This document shows positions 47,900 to 58,182 of a DNA stretch of 64,000 nucleotides, piece after piece. The stretch lies in contig NZ_CP083405.1 in NCBI RefSeq assembly GCF_000975265.2, positions 496,001-560,000 of the forward strand. The letters run 5' to 3'. The translations under genes and the position numbers were made by a program. A model generated the notes under the pieces. It was given only the letters and a program-made list of their open reading frames with translations. It had not been told where the DNA came from and made no database searches. The number at the start of each line of letters is the position of its first letter. Within the stretch, counting starts at the first letter, position 1. The DNA is from Mycobacterium lepromatosis. Lineage in GTDB: Bacteria; Actinomycetota; Actinomycetes; Mycobacteriales; Mycobacteriaceae.

Positions 47900-48645
47900 A
47901 CGCGAGTCGGAGACAGGGCGACCCAATTGGATCCAGCAACTTGTGGCCTCTTCCCGGGCTGTTGGCGGTTTTTCGAAATGTCATTGGGTACGCTTTGTGA
48001 GATTTTCCTTCAGGTGTTCCAAATTCCGCGAATTTTTGGATCAGACCTGGAAGATAGCTTGCGTTTCACTGACCCCGACGTTGCTGATCTCCATATCTTT
48101 TACGGTCCTGGTCGTGTTTCATTCTAATAGTATGCTTTAAATATCTTGCTGCGTGAGATCGGGGCTGCCGATTGGCCTGGATTCGGAACGGCATCGGGAC
48201 CATCACCCAGCCGGTTCTGGTGTGGCCGGCTCCGGTGCCACCGCGATCTGGGCTGATCTAGGCGCTTGCACCATCCGCGAGGAAATCGATGCGACGTGGG
48301 TTCTGGGCATCGACCCGATCCAACAGCTCGTCGTGCCCGGGTTTTGGCGTTTACGCTGGTTGCGTTGTTGCTTAACGGATTTGGTGTGTACTATCGGCTT
48401 GTTGGGTAAGTTATGTTTTCTCCGTCTTGCTTTAGGGGCGTGAACCTGGGTGTGTTCATCAACGGGTTGGACTGTGCCCACCGGACCGTGTGAGTTGGTT
48501 CTCGTCGAAATCAAAAGCGCTTCTGTTCGGAGTTATGGACGGCTTGGTCGGCTGTTACCGTGGCCTGATTGTCAGGGGTGGGCCCAAGGGCGTCGGTAAT
48601 GCGGTTAATGAAACCGTTGTTACGCATTTATCTGCCTGTTCACCA
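47900..48645 (+). pseudogene. yrbE4A: Mce4 permease YrbE4A, decayed
   Basis: Fragments: WIQQLVASSRAVGGF near 47925, FREFLDQTWKIACVSLTPTL and LISISFTVLVVF near 48020-48110. GATAIWADLGACTIREEIDA and VLGIDPIQQLVVP lie near 48235-48335, and ALLFGVMDGLVGCYRGLIV with GGPKGVGNAVNETVV near 48510-48625. This is the MlaE-like permease of the Mce4 sterol importer (Rv3501c). The normal end is missing: the sequence runs straight into the interior of yrbE4B. Confidence 0.85.
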
Positions 48646-49345
48646 ACCCGATACCGCGAGGAGACGATACGACTCGTTGCCGAAATAACGCTGCGGCTCG
48701 TGCGCGTTTGTGATGATCGGCGATACCGTTGGGGGTGCGACATTCCTTATGTTGGCGTCTGGTGGCGTAATCGCTGTGCAAGTTTCCTCGTCTTTGGTTA
48801 GCGTCGGTATCTACGCGTTGACTGACTTTTCTTGTTGGCGTTCTTAACTGTCCGGGTTGTCGAACCGATTATCGTGGATATATCGTTGCTAGCCACCACC
48901 GGTTCCGGTGGCACTGCACAATTGGACGCTATGCGGGTGTCCGAGAAATCCACGCTGTGGAATATATTGCGATGCAAGCGGTGTCGTATCTGGTGTCCAC
49001 TCGGCCGATCGCCGGCTTCCTGGCGTCAGCCCGCTGTATTCGCTATCGAAGCTAGCCGCGTTCTTCGCGGCTAGCTTCACCACGGTGTACGTCATCGGGC
49101 AATCCAAAAGCCTATACGACCACTACGTTGTTCTTATACTCTCCGACTTGCTGTGGTTGTTTCTGCAGGCCATCGTGGTTTGGATAGTGGTGATGCTGGT
49201 GCATACTTATTACGGTTACAATGTCGACGGCGGCTCGGTCGATATCGCAGTCGGTCAAGTGGTGTGGACCTCCCTAATCGTGGTGGTTGTCATTGTTGTG
49301 GTGATCTTGTTTGGCGGTGTACGGCGCGTCCGGTAACTTCAGCCT
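48646..49345 (+). pseudogene. yrbE4B: Mce4 permease YrbE4B, decayed
   Basis: It begins inside the gene with TRYREETIRLVAEITLR, then FLMLASGGVIAVQ near 48745. SPLYSLSKLAAFFAASFTTV lies near 49025 and SDLLWLFLQAIVVWIVVMLV near 49145. HTYYGYNVDGG and VVWTSLIVVVVI complete it up to a stop at about 49334. The second Mce4 permease (Rv3500c). The first 40 or so residues are deleted and several frameshifts follow. Confidence 0.85.
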
Positions 49346-49369
49346 CCCCAGGTAAGGAGACACTCCCAC

Positions 49370-50516
49370 AAAACAATGGAAAACGCCGGATCGTGACGCA
49401 GAACTATCCGGCTGGCAGTGGCGCTGCTGGCCGGGTTGATAATTGCGTCGGTCGCCCTCACTGAAATTTTTCGTACACGGCGGCTTTCACATCGCCAGAC
49501 ACCGTCACGGTATCCTCGCCAAGGGCCGGTCTGGTTATGGAGAGGGGCGTCAAAATTAAGTATCGCTGAATCCAAATCAGCAAGTCACCGATATCGGCTA
49601 TCGCGACGACCAGGCCTAGCTAGCGCTATCCGTCGACAGAGTTGAGGCGGGTTTCATTTCTGCCAATGTGATGGTTCATATTGTGGGCAACACTATCATT
49701 CGGCGCTAAATCGGAGGATTTCGTTCCGCCCGAGAAGATTCCGGAGCGGCAGTTGCATCCTAATGCGCATATGAGGGCCCCAGCTGTGCGCCTGGAAGGT
49801 GAAACACTTTGTTCCAGTCGCTCATCTACCTACTACGCAAGATCAATCCTGTCGATCTGAACGCGACACCGAGCGCACTGTCTGAATGCCTGCGTGGTCA
49901 TGGCGATGACCTGGTCACGCGGCTGTCGGTCCGCAATAAGTTGATGCAGCAGGCGAATCCACAATTCGCTACGCTGCAAGGGGATTTCCTTAATGCCGCG
50001 GTTGTCACCAACATCTACGCTGACGACGCGCCCGATCTGAATACCGTCATCAACAATGTGTCGATGCTTGACGGGACGGTCATCAATCAACGGGACAACC
50101 TGAATGACACACTGCTGGCTACCATTGGGCTTTCCAACAATGCCTATGAGACGTTGGCGCCGACGGAGCAGAACCTCATCGACTTCGTCATCAGGCTGCT
50201 GGCCCCGCTCAAGGTGGTTGTTGACTACTCGTCGGAAATGGGTTGTTTGTTCCGCGGAATTAGCTTGGGAGTTCAGGAGTTCGCATCGTTGATCAGTTTT
50301 CGCAAAGCAGGCTTGTTCACGTTGTCGAGCTTCATCTTGGGTTCACCCGCCTACACCTATCTTGGAGAGCATGCCGATCGTCAACACCTCCAGAGGCCCT
50401 AACTGCCTCGGATTGCTGGACATTCCGACCAAGCAGACCAGCGGATCGTTCTGCCGGTCCCCGTTCCTGGTCACTGCCAACGCCCGTATCTCCTACGAGC
50501 TGTTTACTGCATGGTA
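49370..50516 (+). pseudogene. mce4A: Mce4A substrate-binding protein, decayed
   Basis: An early piece, VALLAGLIIASVALT near 49420, is the membrane anchor. From 49809 a long open frame gives FQSLIYLLRKINPVDLNATP, SALSECLRGHGDDL, AVVTNIYADDAPDLNTVINN, LLATIGLSNNAYETLAPTEQ and MGCLFRGISLGVQEFASL. After 50370 another frame has SMPIVNTSRGPNCLGLLDIP and TKQTSGSFCRSPFLVT. This is the mce4A product (Rv3499c), with the MCE domain scrambled and the C-terminus missing. mce4B-F are not present after it. Confidence 0.85.
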
Positions 50517-50529
50517 GTTTGACGCGCTC

Positions 50530-51300
50530 TCAACGCTTTAGTTCTTGTGGAACGGTGTTTTCCCGGAACGGGACACATTCTGATAGCTAGCCTATCAGTT
50601 GTATTATTTATAATACTATCGTGTGACACGAACGATTTCGCTGACAGTGAGCTACCGGAAATGATTGCGGCGGCGCTGGATTCAATCGACGATAAGGTTG
50701 CCCTGGTGATCAGGCGTCCAGTCGCTGCCGATGGGTTATGACGCACGGTGCTGCGATTATTGGACTGTAGACCCCGCGCAGCATGGTCGTGGCGGTGCCA
50801 GCGGTGGTTGTTCTGGGCCGTATCAGCCATGCTACCAGAAGCGACTGCACCGTAAACATTTCTGCTGGAAGGTCGGGTAGTGTTGACTGCTTCCGCGACA
50901 TGACTCTATGCAGCGGGTGGTCGGCAGCCCTGGGTCGGTGCGGGTACAGGTAACGTCGCCGGTAGATCTCGAGGTGGCATTGCATGTAACCCAATTGCTG
51001 GTTGCCGGTGAGATGTTCCGCAGCATCGCTGAGCGACTGAAACGCGCTATCGAGATCGAGCAGATTGGGATGTTTGTTGACTTCAGCCCGTCCGGAATTA
51101 GTGTCGGCCGTCCCACGGTGATCTATTATGAAATGCGCGCCGCACAGATAACGTGCAGTGGACAGCATTGCTTGATGGGGCAGTGTATATCAGCATCGTA
51201 TGCTAGATCCGGCTCGGCCGACAGGACGTTCTGCGCTATGTGTGTGACCAGGCGGTGCGGTCCGCTCACGTGGTGGGATGAGCCAAGCCTCGAAATTAGA
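50530..51300 (+). pseudogene. Type VII secretion-associated protein (Rv3446c-like), decayed
   Basis: ELPEMIAAALDSIDDKVALV and IRRPVAADGL near 50650-50735, then from 50908 MQRVVGSPGSVRVQVTSPVD, LEVALHVTQLLVAGEMFRSI and AERLKRAIEIEQIGMFVDFS, ending in a different frame with YISI and CDQAVRSAHVV near 51190-51275. From memory this fits the hypothetical protein beside esxU/esxT in the ESX-4 locus. The middle (several hundred bases) is deleted. Confidence 0.6.
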
Positions 51301-51382
51301 TGAAATTGAATGGAGTCGAACGAGTATCGACGTGGTCGTACTGGGCATCAACACAGCGACCGGAAGTCAAGCAGGTGAACAC

Positions 51383-51703
51383 ACCGGTGAATGCAAACAC
51401 GTTAAGCACCGACTTTGATTTGATGCGCTCAGTCGCACCCACGAAAGACAGCTGAAATGAAAAAATTCGGGTAATACTGGCATACATCCATCGGCCTGAT
51501 GAGCAGTGCGTCGCCTTCAGTGTTGGGTGGGCTTGTTACTGTGGGCTTCAAGGACGTGGTGGATCGCTGAAAATCCGAGTCGATACGGCTCTATCACGTC
51601 CTGCAAACCATCGTCAAAAACCATTCGGCACAACGAGGCCGGGCTCCACGAAGCTGCCCAGAACTATGCATACCACATTGCCGCAGCTGGCGGAAACCTG
51701 TAA
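51383..51703 (+). pseudogene. esxU: ESX-4-type secreted protein EsxU, decayed
   Basis: Starts NTLSTDFDLMRSVAPTKDS then a stop (TGA near 51455), with NEKIRVILA following. After a disturbed middle it ends SKTIRHNEAGLHEAAQNYAY, HIAAAGGNL at 51703. The start and end match EsxU (Rv3445c), a WXG100-like protein. The stop and a frameshift break it. Confidence 0.78.
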
Positions 51704-51719
51704 TTGGGAGGGATCGCTC

Positions 51720-52005
51720 GTGGATCCGGTGTTGTCCTAACAGCTTCGGCGAAATCGAATACTCCATTCGCCAGGAAATCGACGGCACGTACGTTCGCTT
51801 CAATACTGCGTTCGAGGAACTGAGATCACAAATCGTGTTGCTGCAGCAGCTTTGGATTCGTGCAGTGGCGGTCGTCTATCCGGTTGAACAGCTCAAATGG
51901 CACCAGGCGGCTACTGTGCTCTGGTTACTTGGGTAACGTGGTACGCGGCGGCGCGGAGGAGGTGGCCAACACCGACCGTCGATCGGGCGGCGTTTGGGCA
52001 AGATA
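51720..52005 (+). pseudogene. esxT: ESX-4-type secreted protein EsxT, decayed
   Basis: A good GGGAGG at 51706-51711 precedes the GTG at 51720. The start VDPVLS is followed by a stop caused by a small deletion. In the restored frame come GEIEYSIRQEIDGTYVRFNT, AFEELRSQIVLLQQLWIR (the WXG-region helix) and VEQLKWHQAATVL. Match to EsxT (Rv3444c), partner of EsxU. The end has decayed. Confidence 0.8.
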
Positions 52006-52261
52006 ACCACGTCCAAACAGATCTGTGTAGTCCCGACAGTGGTAAAGTTTTCCAGAGTACGACTACTATAGTCATTTTGACCTGCGGGGATGCGCGTAGG
52101 TAAACTTCTTCGGTGGTGTGCGGGTACGCCGGGAGCTTCGGGTCAATGCCGGTCGTCGAAACCAACCCCGCCTTGAATCAACCAGGGCCGTCTGACCGGC
52201 ACCCGGGTCATACCGGGATGCAGGAACTGGGTAGAAACCGAAACGAAAGAGGTCAAGTGTT
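52006..52261 (+). other. Leader region of the rplM operon
   Basis: About 250 bases between the esxT relic and rplM, presumably carrying the ribosomal-protein promoter. I cannot place -35 and -10 boxes with confidence. GAAAGAGG at 52246-52253 is the probable rplM ribosome-binding site. Confidence 0.4.
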
Positions 52262-52705
52262 GTGCCTACATACGCGCCCCAGGAGGGTGACATCACGCGG
52301 TCGTGGTACGTTATCGACGCCACGGACGTGGTGCTTGGCCGCCTTGCCGTTGCAGCGGCCACCTTGTTGCGCGGCAAGCACAAACCCACGTTCGCTCCTA
52401 ATGTCGATGGTGGTGACTTCGTCATAGTCATCAACGCCGACAAGGTCGCCATCAGCGATAGCAAATTACAACATAAGACGGTTTACCGCCACTCGGGGTA
52501 TCCTGGCGGCTTGCGCAAACGCACCGTCGGCGAGCTGATGCAAAAGCACCCCGATCACGTCGTAGAGAAAGCCATCGTTGGCATGCTGCCCAAAAACAAG
52601 CTTAGCCGCCAGATCCAGCGCAAGCTTCGTGTATACGCTGGGCCAGAGCATCCGCATACCGCTCAGCAACCGGTTCCATTCGAAATCAAGCAGGTAGCGC
52701 AGTGA
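52262..52705 (+). CDS. rplM: 50S ribosomal protein L13 (uL13)
   Basis: A 147-residue protein of the large ribosomal subunit that binds 23S rRNA early in assembly. Family motifs: [17 protein letters not shown] at the start, then [38 protein letters not shown] and [16 protein letters not shown]. It starts at a GTG (52262). Its stop overlaps the rpsI start (GTGA at 52702-52705), so L13 and S9 are made together, as in most bacteria. Intact, normal length. Confidence 0.98.
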   Translation: MPTYAPQEGDITRSWYVIDATDVVLGRLAVAAATLLRGKHKPTFAPNVDGGDFVIVINADKVAISDSKLQHKTVYRHSGYPGGLRKRTVGELMQKHPDHVVEKAIVGMLPKNKLSRQIQRKLRVYAGPEHPHTAQQPVPFEIKQVAQ

Positions 52706-53151
52706 CTGAGACTAGCGAAGCGGTGGAGACTCCAGTAGCCAAGCACAGCGAATCGTTTGTGTTCGAGCGGTCAATCCAGACTGTCGGCCGCCGCAAAGAG
52801 GCCGTCGTGCGGGTGCGGCTGGTGCCCGGCACCGGCAAGTTCGATCTCAACGGTCGCAGCCTGGAGGACTACTTCCCGAACAAGGTGCATCAGCAGCTCA
52901 TCAAGGCACCACTGGTCACTGTTGATCGGACAAGGAACTTCGACATACTCGCTCTCCTGCACGGCGGTGGCCCATCGGGTCAGGCCGGAGCGCTTCGTCT
53001 GGGCATCGCCCGAGCGTTGATCCTGGCGTCACCGGAGGACCGGTCCCCTTTGAAGAAGGCAGGTTTCCTCACCCGTGATCCACGCGCGACGGAGCGCAAG
53101 AAGTACGGCTTGAAGAAGGCCCGCAAGGCGCCGCAGTACAGCAAGCGCTGA
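52702..53151 (+). CDS. rpsI: 30S ribosomal protein S9 (uS9)
   Basis: A 149-residue small-subunit protein whose C-terminal tail reaches the P-site tRNA. After a short acidic mycobacterial extension, the core starts at [20 protein letters not shown]. It continues with [38 protein letters not shown] and [18 protein letters not shown], and ends in the essential SKR. GTG start overlapping rplM. glmM starts about 100 bases later and may be in the same transcript. Confidence 0.98.
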   Translation: MTETSEAVETPVAKHSESFVFERSIQTVGRRKEAVVRVRLVPGTGKFDLNGRSLEDYFPNKVHQQLIKAPLVTVDRTRNFDILALLHGGGPSGQAGALRLGIARALILASPEDRSPLKKAGFLTRDPRATERKKYGLKKARKAPQYSKR

Positions 53152-53255
53152 TCGGCGATCACTGGTGTGTCGACGGCTAAACTTGCACCGTTTCGGCTAG
53201 AAAGAAAATGGGCACGTATAGGTGCAGAGCCATTAACTGCGAGAGGTTTGTCCGC

Positions 53256-54608
53256 ATGGGTCGACTATTCGGCACTGACGGTGTTCGCGGAGTGGCCAAT
53301 CGTGAGTTGACTCCTGAACTGGTGCTGGCTCTGGGTGCGGCGGCGGCACGACGCTTGGCCAACTCGGGTGAACCGGGGCGGCGGGTCGCCGTGATTGGTC
53401 GCGATCCGCGGGCCAGCGGTGAGATGCTTGAGGCTGCTGTCATCGCCGGCTTGACCAGTGCGGGTGTTGACGCACTGCGGGTTGGGGTGCTCCCGACACC
53501 TGCGGTGGCGTATCTGACTGGTGCCTACGACGCCGACTTCGGGGTGATGATCTCGGCGTCCCACAACCCGATGCTCGACAACGGCATTAAGATCTTCGGG
53601 CCAGGCGGCCACAAATTGGACGACGACACCGAAGACCAGATCGAAGACCTGGTTGCCGGCGGGCCCAGGTTACGCCCGGCCGGCGTGGCGATTGGTCGCG
53701 TCATCGACGCCGAGGATGCTACGGAACGTTACTTGCGCCACGTGGGCAAAGCCAGCACCCTACGGCTCGACGGCTTAACGGTGGTCGTCGACTGTGCCCA
53801 TGGTGCGGCCTCGTCGGCGGCACCGCGCGCGTATCGCGCCGCCGGTGCCCGGGTCATCGCGATCAACGCCGATCCCAACGGCATCAACATCAACGATCGC
53901 TGTGGATCGACGGACCTCGGTTCGTTGCGTTCGGCGGTGCTTGCCCACCGTGCTGACCTAGGCCTGGCGCACGACGGAGATGCCGACCGGTGTCTTGCCG
54001 TTGATGCCCATGGTGATCTCGTCGACGGTGACGCCATCATGGTCGTGCTCGCGCTGGCGATGCAAGAAGCCGGCGAACTGTCTTCCAACACATTGGTTAC
54101 TACCGTGATGAGCAACCTGGGGCTGCACCTGGCCATGCGTTCGGTCGGCGTCATCGTGCGTACAACCGGCGTCGGCGACCGTTATGTCTTGGAGGAATTG
54201 CGCGCCGGTGACTTCAGTCTCGGTGGTGAGCAGTCTGGCCATATCGTGATGCCCGCATTGGGCTCCACCGGAGACGGCATCATCACGGGGTTGCGATTGA
54301 TGACCCGCATGGTGCAGACTAGCTCTTCGCTGGCCGCCCTCGCGTCGGCGATGCGGGCGTTGCCGCAGGTGTTAATCAATGTCGAGGTTGCAGACAAGAC
54401 CACTGCTGCCGCTGCGCCCTCAGTGCAGACGGCAGTCGAGGCGGCCGAGGCAGAATTGGGGAATACAGGTCGAATCCTGTTGCGTCCTTCAGGAACCGAG
54501 CCGATGATCCGGGTCATGGTGGAGGCGGTCGAAGAAGATGTTGCGCACCGAGTGGCGACGCGAGTCGCTGCAGCGGTGAGCGCTCAGGGCGCACCTCTCC
54601 GATGCTAG
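53256..54608 (+). CDS. glmM: Phosphoglucosamine mutase GlmM
   Basis: A 450-residue cytosolic enzyme that converts glucosamine 6-phosphate to glucosamine 1-phosphate, on the way to UDP-GlcNAc for peptidoglycan. The phosphorylated serine is S102 in [16 protein letters not shown]. The metal-binding loop is [12 protein letters not shown], the sugar loop GGEQSGHIV and the phosphate-binding loop [12 protein letters not shown]. The frame is open from 53208, but the ATG at 53256 ([15 protein letters not shown]) is the family start with GAGAGG upstream. GlmS at 58246 makes its substrate, so the window holds two consecutive steps of amino-sugar synthesis. Confidence 0.97.
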   Translation: MGRLFGTDGVRGVANRELTPELVLALGAAAARRLANSGEPGRRVAVIGRDPRASGEMLEAAVIAGLTSAGVDALRVGVLPTPAVAYLTGAYDADFGVMISASHNPMLDNGIKIFGPGGHKLDDDTEDQIEDLVAGGPRLRPAGVAIGRVIDAEDATERYLRHVGKASTLRLDGLTVVVDCAHGAASSAAPRAYRAAGARVIAINADPNGININDRCGSTDLGSLRSAVLAHRADLGLAHDGDADRCLAVDAHGDLVDGDAIMVVLALAMQEAGELSSNTLVTTVMSNLGLHLAMRSVGVIVRTTGVGDRYVLEELRAGDFSLGGEQSGHIVMPALGSTGDGIITGLRLMTRMVQTSSSLAALASAMRALPQVLINVEVADKTTAAAAPSVQTAVEAAEAELGNTGRILLRPSGTEPMIRVMVEAVEEDVAHRVATRVAAAVSAQGAPLRC

Positions 54609-54990
54609 CACCCCGACGCGATGTCGGGCGTCGGATTAGAATATTAGACCTATTGCTGATACCAACCAGTATCGACCTTGCGATGGTGCATGCGGGCGGA
54701 CACGATGGTGTTGAGTGCTTCGATCACATTTATCGACGATGTATCACCGACCACTTGGTCGGGTTGGCTTTTGGTGGCTTTAGTGCAGGCTGAGCGCACA
54801 CCACCCGTGGTGAGACATTGCGCTCTGCACTGGAACGACTGGTGGCTGAGTTATAGCAGTGGCCGCGTGCGCGGCCGTCGTAGATCGGCTTCGCTTTGTG
54901 GGGCGGCGTGGGCCGCTATGCCGCTGCTGACAGATATGCTGCGGGGCGCGGATCGCTTGATCGTGTCCGGGGTCGGTTAGACTTCGTTAA
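54609..54990. other. Region after glmM without recognisable gene
   Basis: In M. tuberculosis a small gene (Rv3440c) lies here. A plus-strand trace (DLAMVHAGGHDGVECFDHIY near 54675-54735) may be its remnant, but I cannot confirm this. Confidence 0.35.
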
Positions 54991-56100
54991 GGGCCGATTC
55001 GCCAAAAGTACGTGCGGGCCCGCCAATTGTTTGGCTACATTCAGCCCGATCTGACGTTGCTTCCCTTTCAGATCCGCGATTGGTAAGACAGTGAAGACGG
55101 TCTTGACCTTCGAACGCTCGATCGTGAGCGTGGCAGAGTTGTGCGCTACGGATGTAGCGTGGCCCTGGTTGCGGAGCTGGCAGTGGCGTGGATGGGGCCT
55201 GGGAAGCGGACTCCGCGGTCCGGTTTCTACAGGCCCGTTGCGACGCCGGAAATACGGTGTCCACCGAGGTCCGCACAGTTGCCTAGCGGTGTGAGTCGCT
55301 GCGCGACAACCTGTGGTATCTGCTTGGTTCGAAGGCCGCTGTGGTCATTGCCGGCGACGATCGCTCGCTCGCGCAGCGGGGCCAGTATGGTTGGCCGCGG
55401 CCGGTGTTGTCACGATCGGGGTAGGGGGTCAGTCGACGGCTGATAAGCTGGTTAACCAACAGATAAAGTCCTATGTGGACAACGATATTTGCAACCACTG
55501 GCTGGACTGTGATGCGTTCGACGCTGGCTGGTTTGGCAGCGTTTTACGACATGGTGACTGACAGGCTGGCTGACCCGCCGCGTTTCCGACCTTACTGCCG
55601 GCTGCCGTGCCGAACTGAGTTGACTGCCTACCACTCTCGGGCGTGGAAACCTGACTGGGTGAGGTTTCGTGCCTACCCACTGTGTAGACACTCCAGCAAG
55701 CTCCGGAACTCTCGGTGGCCTGAGCAACCATGGCGGATTGGCCAGTCGGATCGTCGAATCGATGGGTGGTTTGCTGTGTTTAGCGGTTGAACAGCTATCT
55801 TATCTGTCGGCACTTGACGATCGGTTGGTCGAGTCTCCATTCGACGAGGAAACCACCTACGCCACCGGTGACCCCCGGTGCCAGGGCCGAAGAAGGCGAA
55901 GAAACAGCCGAGGTGGACAAGGTCGAAGCACCTTCCCCTCGAGGAAGAATTCCTGTCGGTTGGTGTGCCACCACCGGGGTCAACATATCCCCCGAGGGTA
56001 CCGTCGGTCGACGCACCGCCGCCGGCCGCCACGCCAGGGCCAGCTGCCGCTCCGCCTTCGAAACGGCTAGGCGCTTCCGCAGTCAGGCGGATCAACTCCA
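54991..56100 (+). pseudogene. Ala/Pro-rich hypothetical (Rv3439c-like), decayed
   Basis: Coding traces near 55195-55400 read SAVRFLQARCDAGNTVSTEV, then RCESLRDNLWYLLGSKAAVV and IAGDDRSLAQRGQ. They continue with STADKLVNQQIKSYVDNDI near 55435-55490 and STLAGLAAFYDMVTDRLA near 55515-55565. The end is proline-rich: KKAKKQPRWTRSKHLPLEEE and PSVDAPPPAATPGPAAAPPS near 55885-56065. The helical first part resembles WXG100/ESX-type substrates. Position after glmM fits Rv3439c. Many frameshifts. Confidence 0.6.
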
Positions 56101-56148
56101 CACGTGAGATTGTTGCGGGCGAGCTCCGGAGGCGGGGCAATGACGAAG

Positions 56149-57175
56149 TTAGGCAGGCTGTAGCTTCAGGAGTTGCTCGACGTAGCGCACGGACCTCGAC
56201 TGGGTCTGTCACCATAGGTCTCACCAATGGCGTGGTGAGATCGGCCTCGTCGAAGGCGGCCAAGCGTTTGGCGATGAATCCACGTGGGCCGATCAGCGAG
56301 ATTCCGTGCACCAACTCGTCGAGAACCGAGTCGATGGCCACATGCTACGGCCGCTCAGGGTATGGCTTCTGGATCCGGTCCGCTACTGCGCCGAACCAGT
56401 AGCGTGTCGTCAGGTTGTGGTAGACGGTGCGACTCTTGGCAGCCATCCTTCTGGTGTAGAGGGCCAGTTGCGGTTTAGTCCAGGCCAGCTGATCAGTGAT
56501 CGCCGTAGTCTATGGCCAACGACGCATGCCACCATGACATCTGGTGGCCCTAGTGCGGGATCCCGCTTGGCAGCGCCGGCCGTCAGTTCCTCACCCCAGA
56601 CCGATTCAGCCTTCGTCGGGTAGAAAAAAACCGGCCGCCGGTCCTTGACTATCTCGGCAGTAAGCTCAAAAATTTTTGGTTTCAGTGCCATGATCCTGGT
56701 CGGCATACGCTCGTGCACAGTATGCTTGATGAGATACAGCGCTTTGCCAACCCTGTTCCGCGGTTCACGGGTAAGTGGGATCTGATAATGTTTACCGGCG
56801 TATTGCAGTCGGTCTCAGCGCCACATCTGCCGACAGATTTCGACGACTTCGCGTGTGCTTCCCGGCGCGGTGCATCGAACTCGACGCCGTGAAACCCCTC
56901 TAGCATCCCGATCACGCCTCGACCGAATACCGGTTAGCCGGCGACGGTCATTGCCAGCCACGACGGCGTGCTGGTGTCTATGGGGAACACCCTGGACTCC
57001 ATCCAATTTTTGCGGTACCTGTTTCAGCTGTCAAGTAGCCCAGCTGGCTGGCGGCGTCGAAAGAATACGCCTAGGCCACCGCCGCTACATCAATGCCGGC
57101 CTTTTCGAGTTCGATGATGCAGTCGACGGCTTGGTGAAACCCGCCCGAGTAATCCAGAGCAATGTCTGTTCGCAT
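56149..57175 (-). pseudogene. F420-dependent (LLM) oxidoreductase, decayed
   Basis: From the ATG at 57175 the minus strand reads MRTDIALDYSGGFHQAVDCI, IELEKAGIDVAAVA, a stop, then AYSFDAASQLGYLTAE. Later pieces: GMLEGFHGVEFDAPRRE near 56880, KPKIFELTAEI and RRPVFFYPTKAESVWGEELT near 56600-56680, AAKRDPALGPPDVMV near 56560. The end is LVHGISLIGPRGFIAKRLAA and FDEADLTTPLV near 56240-56310. Clearly an LLM-class enzyme related to, but different from, the intact one at 33291. It lies between the Rv3439c- and Rv3438-like genes, where I do not recall one in M. tuberculosis. Confidence 0.78.
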
Positions 57176-57222
57176 CAACGACACATACCACCAGGACAGC
57201 GGTCCGCCGCTGTCGGGCCGTG

Positions 57223-58092
57223 TTACTTAAGCAGTGTGACGATCTTCTGTTCGGGGGTGACCGGCGGCGCCTCGGGGTCCACCGGGACCGTCTGGGGTAG
57301 GTGCATGTCTGGGTCGGCGAAGTCGCGATAGTTTTTGTCGCCGCCAAGCGCATAGAGTAAGTAACCGGTGAGCAGCGACCGAACCGCTTTTTGCGTCGCG
57401 CGATGTGAGCCGGCCAACCCGACGACCTTCGTCAGTTGCCACCCCTCCACCAGGCCGCCGGCTTTGGCTTTGCTGACGATGCGCAGGGTGGCCTGATCCC
57501 AAGCGCGGGACAGCGATAGAGCGTTTGAATTCAACGTTTTCAGATCTCCCGGGGTGGTCAAAATCAAACCCGGGATCTTGCACGTCGCGGCCGGCTGTTC
57601 GGGCGCTGGACTTGTGACCGTCGGGAAGATTGCCACTGCGGATTTGGCCGGCAAGCCGGCCAAACCTGGCAGCTCGGCCGCGGCGAATACGGCGGCCGAT
57701 CCGCCAAAGCCGTGTCCCACCAGGCCGAGCTTGGCGGGGTGCACGCTGATATTGCCGGGCCCCAGCCGCACACCTGCCACGATGTCGAGTGCCGAACCGA
57801 GATCGGAGGCCAGACTGAGCACCGAGGGCGTGAGACCTCGTTGGGTGTCGGGAGCGCCGGTCACGATGCCCCACGACGCCAGATGGTCCAACAGGCCCGC
57901 GTAACGGACGGTACCGGTGAGCCAGTCGTGACCAAACGCAACGCCAGGCAGATTCAGACCTCTATCCGGGGTGTACACCACCCCTGGCAAACCGGCGAAG
58001 GACAAGTCACCCCGCAAAACCCGGTACGGGCCACGGCGGCTGAGGGCTGCTACGAGTTTGCGGGTGTGGGCCACCTGCCGACGGTAGCGCAC
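57223..58092 (-). CDS. Alpha/beta-hydrolase-like protein (Rv3438-like, dienelactone-hydrolase type)
   Basis: An intact frame of 289 residues. The fold is suggested by RVLRGDLSFAGLPGVVYTPD, FGHDWLTGTVRYAGLLDHLA, LGLVGHGFGGSAAVFAAAEL and a late GLAGSHRATQKAVRSLLTGY. The nucleophile-elbow position reads G-H-G-F-G (residues 126-130), so the usual serine or cysteine is a glycine; from memory the M. tuberculosis homologue has the same. It may therefore not be a classical hydrolase. The ATG at 58092 is used; a GTG at 58074 would give a start closer to the homologue. It is divergent from glmS with about 150 bases between them. Function unknown. Confidence 0.85.
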   Translation of the reverse strand: MRYRRQVAHTRKLVAALSRRGPYRVLRGDLSFAGLPGVVYTPDRGLNLPGVAFGHDWLTGTVRYAGLLDHLASWGIVTGAPDTQRGLTPSVLSLASDLGSALDIVAGVRLGPGNISVHPAKLGLVGHGFGGSAAVFAAAELPGLAGLPAKSAVAIFPTVTSPAPEQPAATCKIPGLILTTPGDLKTLNSNALSLSRAWDQATLRIVSKAKAGGLVEGWQLTKVVGLAGSHRATQKAVRSLLTGYLLYALGGDKNYRDFADPDMHLPQTVPVDPEAPPVTPEQKIVTLLK

Positions 58093-58144
58093 CGGCTCGC
58101 AACAGTTGATTGGTGACAGGCCGGTGCGGTCCGACTACTGGCCT

Positions 58145-58182
58145 GTTAAGGCGAATTGGGGCCAGTACGTTAAGGTGAATTG
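58145..58182 (+). repeat. Short direct repeat upstream of glmS
   Basis: GTTAAGGCGAATTG at 58145-58158 and GTTAAGGTGAATTG at 58169-58182, 24 bases apart with one difference. The second copy overlaps the palindrome that follows. The even spacing on one DNA face suggests a regulator or promoter duplication. Confidence 0.6.

Noticed and set aside
54440-54500. tRNA-like GGTCGAATCCTGTTG segment
   Set aside because: It resembles a T-arm by chance but lies within the conserved glmM coding sequence and has no acceptor or anticodon arm.
55673-56341. Minus-strand 222-codon frame as a real gene
   Set aside because: Only its first part reads as the end of an LLM enzyme; the rest is the shadow of the proline-rich plus-strand relic.
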